From NCBI GenBank assembly GCA_023389295.1, contig JAEWEO010000022.1, forward strand, positions 1 through 22,095: DNA of 22,095 nt, in the 5' to 3' direction. Source of the stretch: Bacillota bacterium (GTDB lineage Bacteria; Bacillota; Clostridia; Lachnospirales; Lachnospiraceae). Each line of letters starts with the position of its first letter. The first letter of the stretch is position 1. Shown one piece after another: positions 15,359-22,095 of the stretch. The notes below the pieces were generated by a model. The model had not been told where the DNA came from, did no database searches, and was given only the letters and a program-made list of their open reading frames with translations. A program made the position numbers and the translations under genes.

Positions 15359-17236
15359 CTAGTGACAGGAAGCTCCACCATATCCACTCCCTCCGGTATA
15401 GCTTGAGGGACTATAGGCTTCTATTTCCTTTTTTATTGATTCTAGATCAATGTTTTTGATATCCTCGACTACCTTAACATATCCATAATAGGAACTGTCC
15501 GAAGTATAAAAGTCAAAATCCTGATCCGGTACGAATGTGATTGGATTATCTCCATCTAGCACCTCCAGCTGCGCATAATAGTAAGGAAATAAAATACTAT
15601 TTCTGTTTGGGTCCATATCAGATGCTTTAATCGTCCACTTCGTTTCTATTCCACTTTGAACTACAACAACAGCAGGTGAGAACCCCTCACCATCAAAGGT
15701 TATTTCAACTGTCTGTATTCCGGCTTCAATTACACCAACAGCAATCTCATCCGTTGGTATATTTACATCTAGTAGATTATTATATTCCTCTGTGTTAACA
15801 CTCACATCCTCCTGATTATCAACGGGTGTAGCATTTACTGAGTTGACATCCTTAAGGTCATCAACTACAGTAATTTTACTTCTTATCATCCCCATCCAAC
15901 AGCTAAAACCAATGGTTCCACTTATCGTCGGTGTAAATTCAACTACATTATCTCCATAAGAAAGCTTCTTTTGTAATCCATAACTTGATATGCTAATACT
16001 GTTATTACAGCCGTTTAGTTCACCCTCTTCTGCCTGAATGGTCCAAATAACAGGGATTCCTTTTTGTACTACAATGGGCTCATAACTTCCTGAGGTAATA
16101 CCTGAGGTAACAAGCTGTACCTCACCCTCCAAAGTTGCCACCCTAGCCTCCTGATTGGAACCTGTAGAATACATAAAGCTAGGCATTGTTAAACCGGATA
16201 GGCTAGCTCCATTTTGAAACATAAAGACACCGAGAAAGATTACCAGTACAGCACTTACCGACATCATCTTAGCAGTGAATTTTTTACTTAGGAAGGAACT
16301 AAGTGCTCCAAATGAAAACATGAATGGGACTGTTCCTATGGAAAATAGGAACATCGCAAGTGCACCTTTCATTGGACTTTCGGTAGACAATGCATAAAGC
16401 TGCATGGCCTGTAATGGTCCGCAAGGCATTAATCCGTTTAGAATACCAATATAAAATGGACGATTACTCTGCCTTTTTGCATAAATCTTTTTTGCAAAAA
16501 CCTTCGGCATTCTGGGGTTGAGTTTTCGAAGCCAAGGAAAGACATTCATCATATTTAGTCCCATAATGACCATGAAAACACCGGCAAGTATCTGTACAAA
16601 TCCTTTCATCACACCGGAAAAGCTGACTACGGATCCAATCGCACCTACAATGCCTCCAATGATCGTATAAGAGAGCACCCTTCCCAAATTGTAGAGGAGG
16701 CTGGGCCTAATTGCAAAGAACTTGCCTCCATTAGTTCCCTCTTGTCTTGGAACACATTGTGACAGGCAGATACCTCCACACATTGCAACACAGTGTACAG
16801 AAGTTAATAGCCCGATTAGAAAAAGCATGCCAAAGCCCATGGTTTCTTTGGCTACCGGAAACTCCTGAAACAGATTAAGCAAGCCAAACCGGTTGGCTAC
16901 CAGATAGATTGCAAACAAGATAATCACAATGCTCAGTAAATTCGTATAATCTTGTTGATTTGTTCCTTCCTTTCCATCCGCCTTATGACTCTTCTTTTGT
17001 TCCACCACGAAAGCAGCATTTCTTGCATGATAATTTTCTTCTTCTAAACGTTTTGTGATAATCTCATCACCGATTATCGTCTCATCATAAGTTACTATAG
17101 CTGTACCTTTTGAATAACTTGCTTTTACACTAATTACACCTGCCAGCTCTGACAAGGTTCTCTCAATGATATTTTCACAATTTACACAGGTCATGTTATC
17201 AATCACGTAAGTTTTTGTGACTAGTTTTGAAGACAT
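15359..17236 (-). CDS. HMA / SafE-type membrane / double cupredoxin fusion protein
   Basis: A 625-residue metal-handling membrane protein. Residues 7-72 are an HMA domain with MTCVNC (15-20). Residues about 101-345 form a SafE/DsbD-like membrane module with HCVAMCGGICLSQC (149-161) and NGLMPCGPLQ (267-276). A first cupredoxin-like domain (about 366-459) has C410 and C446-W-M448-G-M450, typical of a copper-binding loop. A second (about 500-592) has the same fold pattern but SDSSYYG where the Cys/Met loop should be. The tail is Ser/Gly/Tyr-rich and ends Cys-His. CAGGAGG precedes the ATG. This architecture is seen in clostridial 'sulfite exporter TauE/SafE' proteins; a copper transport or detoxification role is likely but inferred. 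Confidence 0.85.
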   Translation of the reverse strand: MSSKLVTKTYVIDNMTCVNCENIIERTLSELAGVISVKASYSKGTAIVTYDETIIGDEIITKRLEEENYHARNAAFVVEQKKSHKADGKEGTNQQDYTNLLSIVIILFAIYLVANRFGLLNLFQEFPVAKETMGFGMLFLIGLLTSVHCVAMCGGICLSQCVPRQEGTNGGKFFAIRPSLLYNLGRVLSYTIIGGIVGAIGSVVSFSGVMKGFVQILAGVFMVIMGLNMMNVFPWLRKLNPRMPKVFAKKIYAKRQSNRPFYIGILNGLMPCGPLQAMQLYALSTESPMKGALAMFLFSIGTVPFMFSFGALSSFLSKKFTAKMMSVSAVLVIFLGVFMFQNGASLSGLTMPSFMYSTGSNQEARVATLEGEVQLVTSGITSGSYEPIVVQKGIPVIWTIQAEEGELNGCNNSISISSYGLQKKLSYGDNVVEFTPTISGTIGFSCWMGMIRSKITVVDDLKDVNSVNATPVDNQEDVSVNTEEYNNLLDVNIPTDEIAVGVIEAGIQTVEITFDGEGFSPAVVVVQSGIETKWTIKASDMDPNRNSILFPYYYAQLEVLDGDNPITFVPDQDFDFYTSDSSYYGYVKVVEDIKNIDLESIKKEIEAYSPSSYTGGSGYGGASCH

Positions 17237-17345
17237 CGGTATCCTCCTGTTTCCTAATTCATGAAGCTAACTCAAAATAACCGCATCACTTAGTTTAGAC
17301 CATGATATTCAAATGAGTCTTCAAACTGCTTCATCTTATTTCTCT

Positions 17346-17354
17346 ATCATAGCA
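17346..17354 (-). promoter_or_regulatory. Possible extended -10 for the cupredoxin gene
   Basis: On the minus strand TGC then TATGAT (17351-17346) is an extended -10. No convincing -35 lies 17 bp upstream. It is about 110 bp before the start codon. Confidence 0.3.
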
Positions 17355-17414
17355 AGCAAATATGAAGATATTATGGAGATCATAATTTTTCTCTTTTCAC
17401 AACTGTCTTAAATT

Positions 17415-17479
17415 AAAAAAGCTGTTTCAAACTCCATATTCGCAACGAGCGTATAATAGAGCTTGAAACAGCTTTTTTT
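17415..17479. terminator. Strong intrinsic terminator after gdhA
   Basis: AAAAAAGCTGTTTCAA (17415-17430) pairs perfectly over 16 bp with TTGAAACAGCTTTTTT (17463-17478). The 32-nt interior has further CGC/GCG pairing. U-runs flank both ends. It lies about 45 bp after the gdhA stop and isolates it from the cupredoxin operon. Confidence 0.9.
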
Positions 17480-17523
17480 AAATATAGTCACCCAATATCT
17501 AAAATATCTAACACTAATACTTA

Positions 17524-18858
17524 TTACCAGATTCCCTGAGCCATCATCGCATTAGCCACCTTTTCAAAGCCTGCAATGTTAGCTCCAACCACATAATTAC
17601 CTTCTACATGATATCTCTTTGCAGCTTCGTCCATGTTGTGGAAAATATTTACCATGATCTGCTTTAGTTTTGCATCAACCTCTTCAAAGGTCCAGCTAAG
17701 TCTTTCACTATTTTGTGTCATCTCGAGTGCAGAAGTAGCTACACCACCTGCATTTGCAGCTTTACCCGGTGCAAATAACACTTTGTTTTCAAGTAAATAA
17801 TTGGTAGCATCTAAGGTAGTAGGCATATTAGCACCTTCTGCAACTGCAATGCATCCGTTTGCAACAAGTGTCTTAGCATCCTCAATTAGAAGTTCATTCT
17901 GAGTCGCACAAGGAAGTGCAATATCGCATTTTACTGTCCAAACACCTCTACCCTCATGATATTCAGAATTTGGTCTGTAATTCTTGTATTCTGTAAGTCT
18001 TGCGCGTCTTACCTCTTTAATATCTTGAAGTGCCGCTACATCAATGCCATCCGGATCATATACCCATCCGTTGGAGTCACTACAGGTTACGCATTTTGCA
18101 CCCAGCTGATGAGCTTTCAAAATTGCATAGATTGCAACATTACCGGAACCGGATACGGTTGCCGTCTTACCCTTAATATCCATTCCGTTACACTTTAGCA
18201 TTTCTTCCACTAAGTAAAGCAAACCATAACCGGTAGCTTCTGTTCGTGCCAAAGAACCACCATAGGTTAATCCTTTGCCGGTCAATACTCCTTCATAGGA
18301 GCCGGTGATTTTCTTATATTGACCATACATATAGCCAATTTCTCTTGCTCCTGTACCGATATCTCCTGCAGGAACGTCAACGTCTGCGCCGATGTACTTG
18401 TACAATTCCGTAATAAAGCTTGTACAAAATGCTAATACTTCTCTATCGGATTTGCCCTTCGGATCGAAATCAGAGCCACCCTTACCACCACCAATCGGCA
18501 GGCCGGTTAAGGAATTCTTAAAAATCTGCTCGAAGCCTAAGAATTTAATAATACCTAGGTTTACGGAAGGGTGTAAACGTAAGCCTCCCTTGTAAGGACC
18601 TATAGCATTATTAAATTGTACACGGTATCCTGTATTTACTTGAACCTTGCCTCTATCATCTACCCACGGAACTCTAAATTTAATCTGACGGTCAGGTTCT
18701 ACAATTCTCTCAAGTAGAGCTTCTCTTCTAAACTTCTCTTCATTCGCATCTACAACGTCTCTTAGAGATTCTAACACCTCTTTAACCGCCTGATGGAATT
18801 CGGGTTCTGCAGGGTTTTTCTTCACAACCAGTTCAATTACCTCATCAACGTATCCCAT
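17524..18858 (-). CDS. gdhA: Glutamate dehydrogenase (NADP-type, hexameric family)
   Basis: Catalyses reversible amination of 2-oxoglutarate to glutamate, linking ammonia assimilation to central metabolism. 444 residues, the usual length of the small hexameric class. Substrate-binding motifs include GGLRLHPSVN (91-100) and PIGGGKGGSDFDP (121-133) with the catalytic Lys126. Asp166 in VPAGDIGTGAREIG is the proton-transfer Asp. The nucleotide-binding fold has SGSGNVA (236-242). A following SDSNGW, rather than a Glu-containing strand end, fits NADP(H) preference. AAAGGAG lies 8 nt before the ATG. It is monocistronic, with a strong promoter, a terminator-like leader hairpin and a strong terminator downstream. 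Confidence 0.97.
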   Translation of the reverse strand: MGYVDEVIELVVKKNPAEPEFHQAVKEVLESLRDVVDANEEKFRREALLERIVEPDRQIKFRVPWVDDRGKVQVNTGYRVQFNNAIGPYKGGLRLHPSVNLGIIKFLGFEQIFKNSLTGLPIGGGKGGSDFDPKGKSDREVLAFCTSFITELYKYIGADVDVPAGDIGTGAREIGYMYGQYKKITGSYEGVLTGKGLTYGGSLARTEATGYGLLYLVEEMLKCNGMDIKGKTATVSGSGNVAIYAILKAHQLGAKCVTCSDSNGWVYDPDGIDVAALQDIKEVRRARLTEYKNYRPNSEYHEGRGVWTVKCDIALPCATQNELLIEDAKTLVANGCIAVAEGANMPTTLDATNYLLENKVLFAPGKAANAGGVATSALEMTQNSERLSWTFEEVDAKLKQIMVNIFHNMDEAAKRYHVEGNYVVGANIAGFEKVANAMMAQGIW

Positions 18859-18899
18859 AATTTAATCTCCTTTGATTAATCTACAAACTTCTGAACGAC

Positions 18900-18940
18900 A
18901 AAAAAGACGCATTAAAAAAACAAATGCGCCTTTGTATTTG
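18900..18940 (-). promoter_or_regulatory. Terminator-like hairpin in the gdhA leader (candidate attenuator)
   Basis: In the minus-strand transcript, AAAGGCGCAUU (18933-18923) pairs with AAUGCGUCUUU (18913-18903), 11 bp with one G-U wobble, followed by UUU (18902-18900). It starts about 8 nt after the predicted start site and ends about 40 nt before the gdhA start codon. CAAAU (18940-18936) could pair with AUUUG (18925-18921), a possible weak alternative fold. Confidence 0.45.
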
Positions 18941-18947
18941 CTTTTTT

Positions 18948-18976
18948 ATTATATTCACTTTACCGAAGTAATGCAA
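18948..18976 (-). promoter_or_regulatory. gdhA promoter
   Basis: On the minus strand TTGCAT (18971-18976), a 17-bp spacer and a perfect TATAAT (18948-18953). Predicted start is near 18941, leaving a leader of about 83 nt. Confidence 0.75.
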
Positions 18977-19144
18977 TAGCCATATAAAAATTTTTTTCTT
19001 TCTACTATAATATATTCGAATACCAAACATATCTTCTGATTATATTAACTCATACGATATTATTACTGTTTCTGTCTATGAATATACCTGATCTATTTGT
19101 TTGTATTAGCACTAGGAATGCGGGTATTCATTTTCTTTCTAATA
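18977..19144. other. Divergent intergenic spacer between gdhA and rqcH promoters
   Basis: AT-rich spacer between back-to-back promoters. No gene, repeat or further regulatory site is seen in it. Confidence 0.5.
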
Positions 19145-19153
19145 TGCTATAAT
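19145..19153 (+). promoter_or_regulatory. rqcH promoter (extended -10)
   Basis: TG at 19145-19146, one base, then a perfect TATAAT at 19148-19153. The -35 is poor. The predicted start near 19160 lies downstream of the longest open frame's first codon (19097), supporting the shorter start at 19211. Confidence 0.6.
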
Positions 19154-19210
19154 TTAAAATATACATGTGTTGCAATTATTGCATCACGAAAACGAAATGA
19201 GGAGATTAGT

Positions 19211-20983
19211 ATGGCATTTGATGGCATAGTTGTAGCAAATTTGGTAAAAGAACTACGAGATACCTTACTTGGTGGTCGTATTAATAAAATAGCACAACCG
19301 GAGAAGGATGAATTAATCCTTACTATAAAGGGCGCTGCAAGGGAACAGCATAAATTGCTGTTATCGGCAGGAGCTGGACTTCCTTTGATATATCTTACAC
19401 AAAATACAAAACCTAGTCCACTAACCGCTCCCAATTTTTGCATGTTGCTTCGTAAGCATTTAAATAGCGCAAAAATTCTTGATATCTATCAACCCGGTTT
19501 AGAACGTATTATAAATTTTAAGTTAGAGCATTTGGATGAGCTCGGAGACCTTTGCATCAAATATCTGATCATAGAGTTAATGGGTAAGCATAGCAATATT
19601 ATCTTCTGCGATGAGAACATGAAGATCATAGACAGTATCAAACGAATCAATCAATTTATTAGTTCGATACGTGAGGTATTACCGGGACGGGAATATTTTA
19701 TTCCGGTTACCGCCGAAAAATTCGATCCGCTGACCATTACTTATGAGACCTTTCGGGATAATATTCTTACGAAATCCATGCCCGTCGGTAAGACAATCTT
19801 TCAAAGCATGACCGGTATCAGTCCCTTGATTGCCAACGAACTCTGTTACCGTGCTTCCCTAGACCCGGCAGATCATACGGATTCTATAAGTGAAGCAGCC
19901 GGATTGCATCTCTATAATAACTTTGACCGTCTTAGAGAGGATATTAAAGATGGTGCCTTTACTCCGAACATTGTTTTACAGGAGGGAACACCCGTTGAAT
20001 TTTCCAGCGTTGCACTCACCTGCTATGTAAATCATGAGATTCAAAGTTTTGACTCCATATCCGCTTTGTTAGAAACCTATTATGCTTCTAAGAATGCTGT
20101 AGCAAGAATTAGACAGAAATCCTTTGATTTGCGTAAGGTTGTTTCCAATGCCATCGATCGCACCAGCAAAAAATACGATTTACAGCTAAAGCAACTACAG
20201 GATACGGATAAACGTGATAATTTCAAGGTTTACGGTGAGCTGATTACTGCCTATGGCTATGGACTGGAACCGGGAGCTAAGGTATTGAACGCTCTGAATT
20301 ACTATACTGATGAGGAGATTAATATTCCCCTAGACCCCACCATTTCACCCATGGATAACGCTAAAAGTTATTTTGAAAAGTATAACAAACTAAAACGTAC
20401 TTATGATGCTTTAACGATTCAGATTAAGGAAACAAGTGATGAGTTAACACATCTTGAATCCATTAAAACTGCTTTGGATATAGCCACAGAAGAAGCCGAT
20501 CTAACTGCATTAAAGCAAGAACTTTCAGAGTATGGTTATATCAAACGCAAATTTACCAGCGGCTCGAAAAAGCTGGAGAAAAAAGCGAATGCCAAGAAAA
20601 CAGGTTCTAAGAGTAAACCCTTTCATTATCTATCTTCTGATGGATACCATATGTATGTCGGAAAGAATAACTATCAAAATGATGAATTGACCTTCCAGTT
20701 TGCTGATGGCGGTGATTGGTGGTTCCATGCTAAAAAAATAGCAGGTTCCCATGTTATCGTAAAGGCTGATGGTAAAGAGCTTCCCGATCGGACCTATGAA
20801 GAAGCAGCAAAGCTTGCTGCCTATTATTCAAGTGCACGGGAGGCAGATAAGGTAGAGATTGATTATACCTTAAAGAAGAATGTGAAGAAACCTAGCGGTG
20901 GAAAACCTGGTTTTGTTGTCTATTATACTAATTATTCCATGGTATCTGCTACTGATATAACAGGCATCACACAGATTAATTAA
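19211..20983 (+). CDS. rqcH: NFACT-family ribosome quality-control protein RqcH (fibronectin-binding protein A homolog)
   Basis: A 590-residue bacterial Rqc2/NEMF homolog. It binds stalled 50S-peptidyl-tRNA complexes and directs alanine tailing of the nascent chain; the older name is FbpA. The open frame extends to 19097, but GAGGAG 6 nt before the ATG at 19211 and a promoter at 19145-19153 fix the start. The NFACT-N domain starts MAFDGIVVANLVKEL with GGRINKIAQP. The middle helical/coiled-coil part is at about 320-450. A basic linker (KKLEKKANAKKTGSKSKP) leads into the NFACT-R domain, with FHYLSSDGYHMYVGKNNYQN and DWWFHAKKIAGSHVIV. The usual Asp-Arg pair of NFACT-N reads Glu-Arg in QPGLERIINF. 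Length is typical. Confidence 0.93.
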   Translation: MAFDGIVVANLVKELRDTLLGGRINKIAQPEKDELILTIKGAAREQHKLLLSAGAGLPLIYLTQNTKPSPLTAPNFCMLLRKHLNSAKILDIYQPGLERIINFKLEHLDELGDLCIKYLIIELMGKHSNIIFCDENMKIIDSIKRINQFISSIREVLPGREYFIPVTAEKFDPLTITYETFRDNILTKSMPVGKTIFQSMTGISPLIANELCYRASLDPADHTDSISEAAGLHLYNNFDRLREDIKDGAFTPNIVLQEGTPVEFSSVALTCYVNHEIQSFDSISALLETYYASKNAVARIRQKSFDLRKVVSNAIDRTSKKYDLQLKQLQDTDKRDNFKVYGELITAYGYGLEPGAKVLNALNYYTDEEINIPLDPTISPMDNAKSYFEKYNKLKRTYDALTIQIKETSDELTHLESIKTALDIATEEADLTALKQELSEYGYIKRKFTSGSKKLEKKANAKKTGSKSKPFHYLSSDGYHMYVGKNNYQNDELTFQFADGGDWWFHAKKIAGSHVIVKADGKELPDRTYEEAAKLAAYYSSAREADKVEIDYTLKKNVKKPSGGKPGFVVYYTNYSMVSATDITGITQIN

Positions 20984-21001
20984 AGTAAAGCTTTCATTAA
21001 T
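20975..21001 (+). terminator. Weak hairpin over the rqcH stop codon
   Basis: ATTAATTAAAG (20975-20985) pairs with CTTTCATTAAT (20991-21001) with one mismatch around a 5-nt loop, and the stop codon is inside the stem. Only a U-poor tail follows, so it may reduce rather than block readthrough into the next gene. Confidence 0.3.
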
Positions 21002-21042
21002 TATTCTGTTTCATACATTAACATATGTAAAGGAGAACATCT

Positions 21043-21861
21043 ATGATAGTAGCTGATTATCATGTGCATTCCGATTATTCTAGTGATAGTAATACCCCCA
21101 TGGAGCAAATGGTGGAACGAGCTCTACAACTGGGATTAAAAAAAATTTGCTTTACTGACCATATGGATTATGATTATCCACCGGTAAGTGATTTTACTTT
21201 TGTATTTGAACCGACTTCCTATATAAAGAAGCTAGAAGAATTAAAAGAGCGTTATCATAAGCAGATCGATATTCGAACGGGTATTGAACTTGGTCTTCAG
21301 CCACATCTTAGTACCAGGCTACAGGAATTGTTAACTACTTATTCCTTTGATTTTGCCATCGGTTCCTCCCATGTAGTGGATCATATGGATCCCTATTTTC
21401 CGGAGTATTGGGAGAACAAGACAACTAATGAAGGAATTTATCGTTATTTTGAATCAATCATTGAAAATTGCAAAGCATTTCAAGGTTTCCAGGTATATGG
21501 ACATATTGATTATATCATCCGGTATGTTCCGGGACAAAAAGAGAAAAAGTTTGATTACAATTATGAGGACTATCGTGATATTTTGGACGAGGTATTAAAA
21601 ACATTGATTCACTACGGTAAAGGAATTGAAATTAATACTGCCGGTCTAAAGTATGGTCTTGGCTATGCTCATCCAAAAATCGAAGTTTTAAAGCGTTACA
21701 AAGAATTAGGCGGTGAGATAATTACCATCGGATCAGATGCGCATAAACCGGAACACCTTTGTTATGACTTCTCTATTGTTCCAGATCTATTACAAAACCT
21801 TGGGTATCAACATTATACTACCTTTGAAAAAGGTAAACCGATTTTTGAAAAGTTATCCTAA
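21043..21861 (+). CDS. hisK: Histidinol-phosphatase (PHP family, HisK/HisJ type)
   Basis: Metal-dependent phosphatase that removes phosphate from histidinol phosphate, the penultimate stage of histidine synthesis. 272 residues, the usual length. PHP metal motifs are DYHVHSDYSSDS (5-16, the first H-x-H pair), CFTDHMDYDYP (about 37-47), IGSSHVVDHMDP (about 106-117), YGHIDYIIRY and the C-terminal IGSDAHKPEHL. AAAGGAGA lies before the ATG. The gene follows rqcH by 59 bp on the same strand, with only a weak hairpin between, so cotranscription is possible. No other his genes are in the window, as is common for this unlinked enzyme. A PHP phosphoesterase with another substrate cannot be excluded. 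Confidence 0.88.
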   Translation: MIVADYHVHSDYSSDSNTPMEQMVERALQLGLKKICFTDHMDYDYPPVSDFTFVFEPTSYIKKLEELKERYHKQIDIRTGIELGLQPHLSTRLQELLTTYSFDFAIGSSHVVDHMDPYFPEYWENKTTNEGIYRYFESIIENCKAFQGFQVYGHIDYIIRYVPGQKEKKFDYNYEDYRDILDEVLKTLIHYGKGIEINTAGLKYGLGYAHPKIEVLKRYKELGGEIITIGSDAHKPEHLCYDFSIVPDLLQNLGYQHYTTFEKGKPIFEKLS

Positions 21862-21923
21862 TGCATCTTTTCATAGATAAAAACTAACATTAGTGTAATT
21901 TACTTCATGCATACTAATTTTTG

Positions 21924-21965
21924 AGGCTAATCCATTTTAAGTGAATGGTTAGCCTTTTGTTTTTG
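21924..21965 (+). terminator. Intrinsic terminator after hisK
   Basis: AGGCTAA (21924-21930) and CCATT (21932-21936) pair with AATGG (21944-21948) and TTAGCCT (21949-21955), with one bulged T. A TTTTGTTTTT run follows. The short loop and U-rich tail make this a good terminator. Confidence 0.85.
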
Positions 21966-21983
21966 TTAACATTTTTGTTAACA
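21960..21983 (+). repeat. Tandem 12-nt repeat containing GTTAAC
   Basis: TTTTTGTTAACA occurs twice head to tail (21960-21971 and 21972-21983), each with the self-complementary GTTAAC. The first copy shares the terminator's U-run. A related ATGTTAATC occurs at about 22039-22047. It lies upstream of whatever gene follows the window, and could be an operator for it. Confidence 0.5.
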
Positions 21984-22095
21984 TCAACAATATATTTATT
22001 TATTTCATTTAACTTTATGTTGTATTTTGACAACAAATATGTTAATCTATCACTATATTCCTGAATAATTTACTATATAAATGATAATTATATTT

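Overview
The window is AT-rich chromosomal DNA from a spore-forming, anaerobic-type Firmicute, most likely a Clostridia member of the Lachnospiraceae (Lachnoclostridium-like). This rests on the low-GC codon use, strong AGGAGG-type ribosome binding sites, an alpha/beta-type small acid-soluble spore protein, an RqcH/FbpA-type NFACT protein, a hexameric-type glutamate dehydrogenase and a PHP-type histidinol phosphatase. The genus is an inference. No rRNA, tRNA, CRISPR array, insertion sequence or phage gene was seen.

Positions 1-5950 (minus strand): argS is followed by a tightly spaced run of a DUF815 AAA ATPase, a Nudix-fold protein, pyrC and pyrF (pyrF runs off the left edge). argS has its own extended -10 promoter and a roughly 200-nt leader with two competing hairpins. 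Positions 6000-7680 (plus strand): a two-gene signalling cassette. A protein with four 29-residue MshEN-like repeats fused to a CheX/CheC-type phosphatase domain is followed by a stand-alone CheY-like receiver. It has a long structured leader and 21-bp-phased direct repeats next to its -35. This is the least conventional locus here. Positions 7690-9860 (minus strand): an overlapping padR / DUF1700 / DUF4097 / pspC envelope-stress-type operon, with a perfect palindrome between the -35 and -10 of its promoter.

Positions 10140-11435 hold a lone MFS transporter (plus strand). Positions 11478-11651 (minus strand) hold a 57-codon spore-protein gene with a sigma-G-like promoter. Positions 11830-17236 (minus strand) form a probable metal-handling and sensing cluster: an HMA / SafE-type membrane protein / cupredoxin fusion, a DUF2318 Cys-rich membrane-anchored protein, an unrecognised lipoprotein, and an OmpR-family response regulator with its histidine kinase. 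Positions 17415-18976 hold monocistronic gdhA, with a strong promoter and a terminator-like hairpin in its leader. Positions 19145-21861 (plus strand) hold rqcH and a histidinol-phosphatase gene, followed by a terminator and an AT-rich tail.

Four themes recur: pyrimidine synthesis and translation (pyrC, pyrF, argS, rqcH), nitrogen and amino-acid metabolism (gdhA, hisK), envelope and metal sensing (padR operon, cupredoxin cluster with its two-component system), and the MshEN-CheX/CheY module, which could couple a cyclic dinucleotide to receiver dephosphorylation. Several start codons were moved downstream of the longest open frame because the ribosome binding site lies inside it (pyrC, Nudix, argS, MshEN-CheX, lipoprotein, rqcH).
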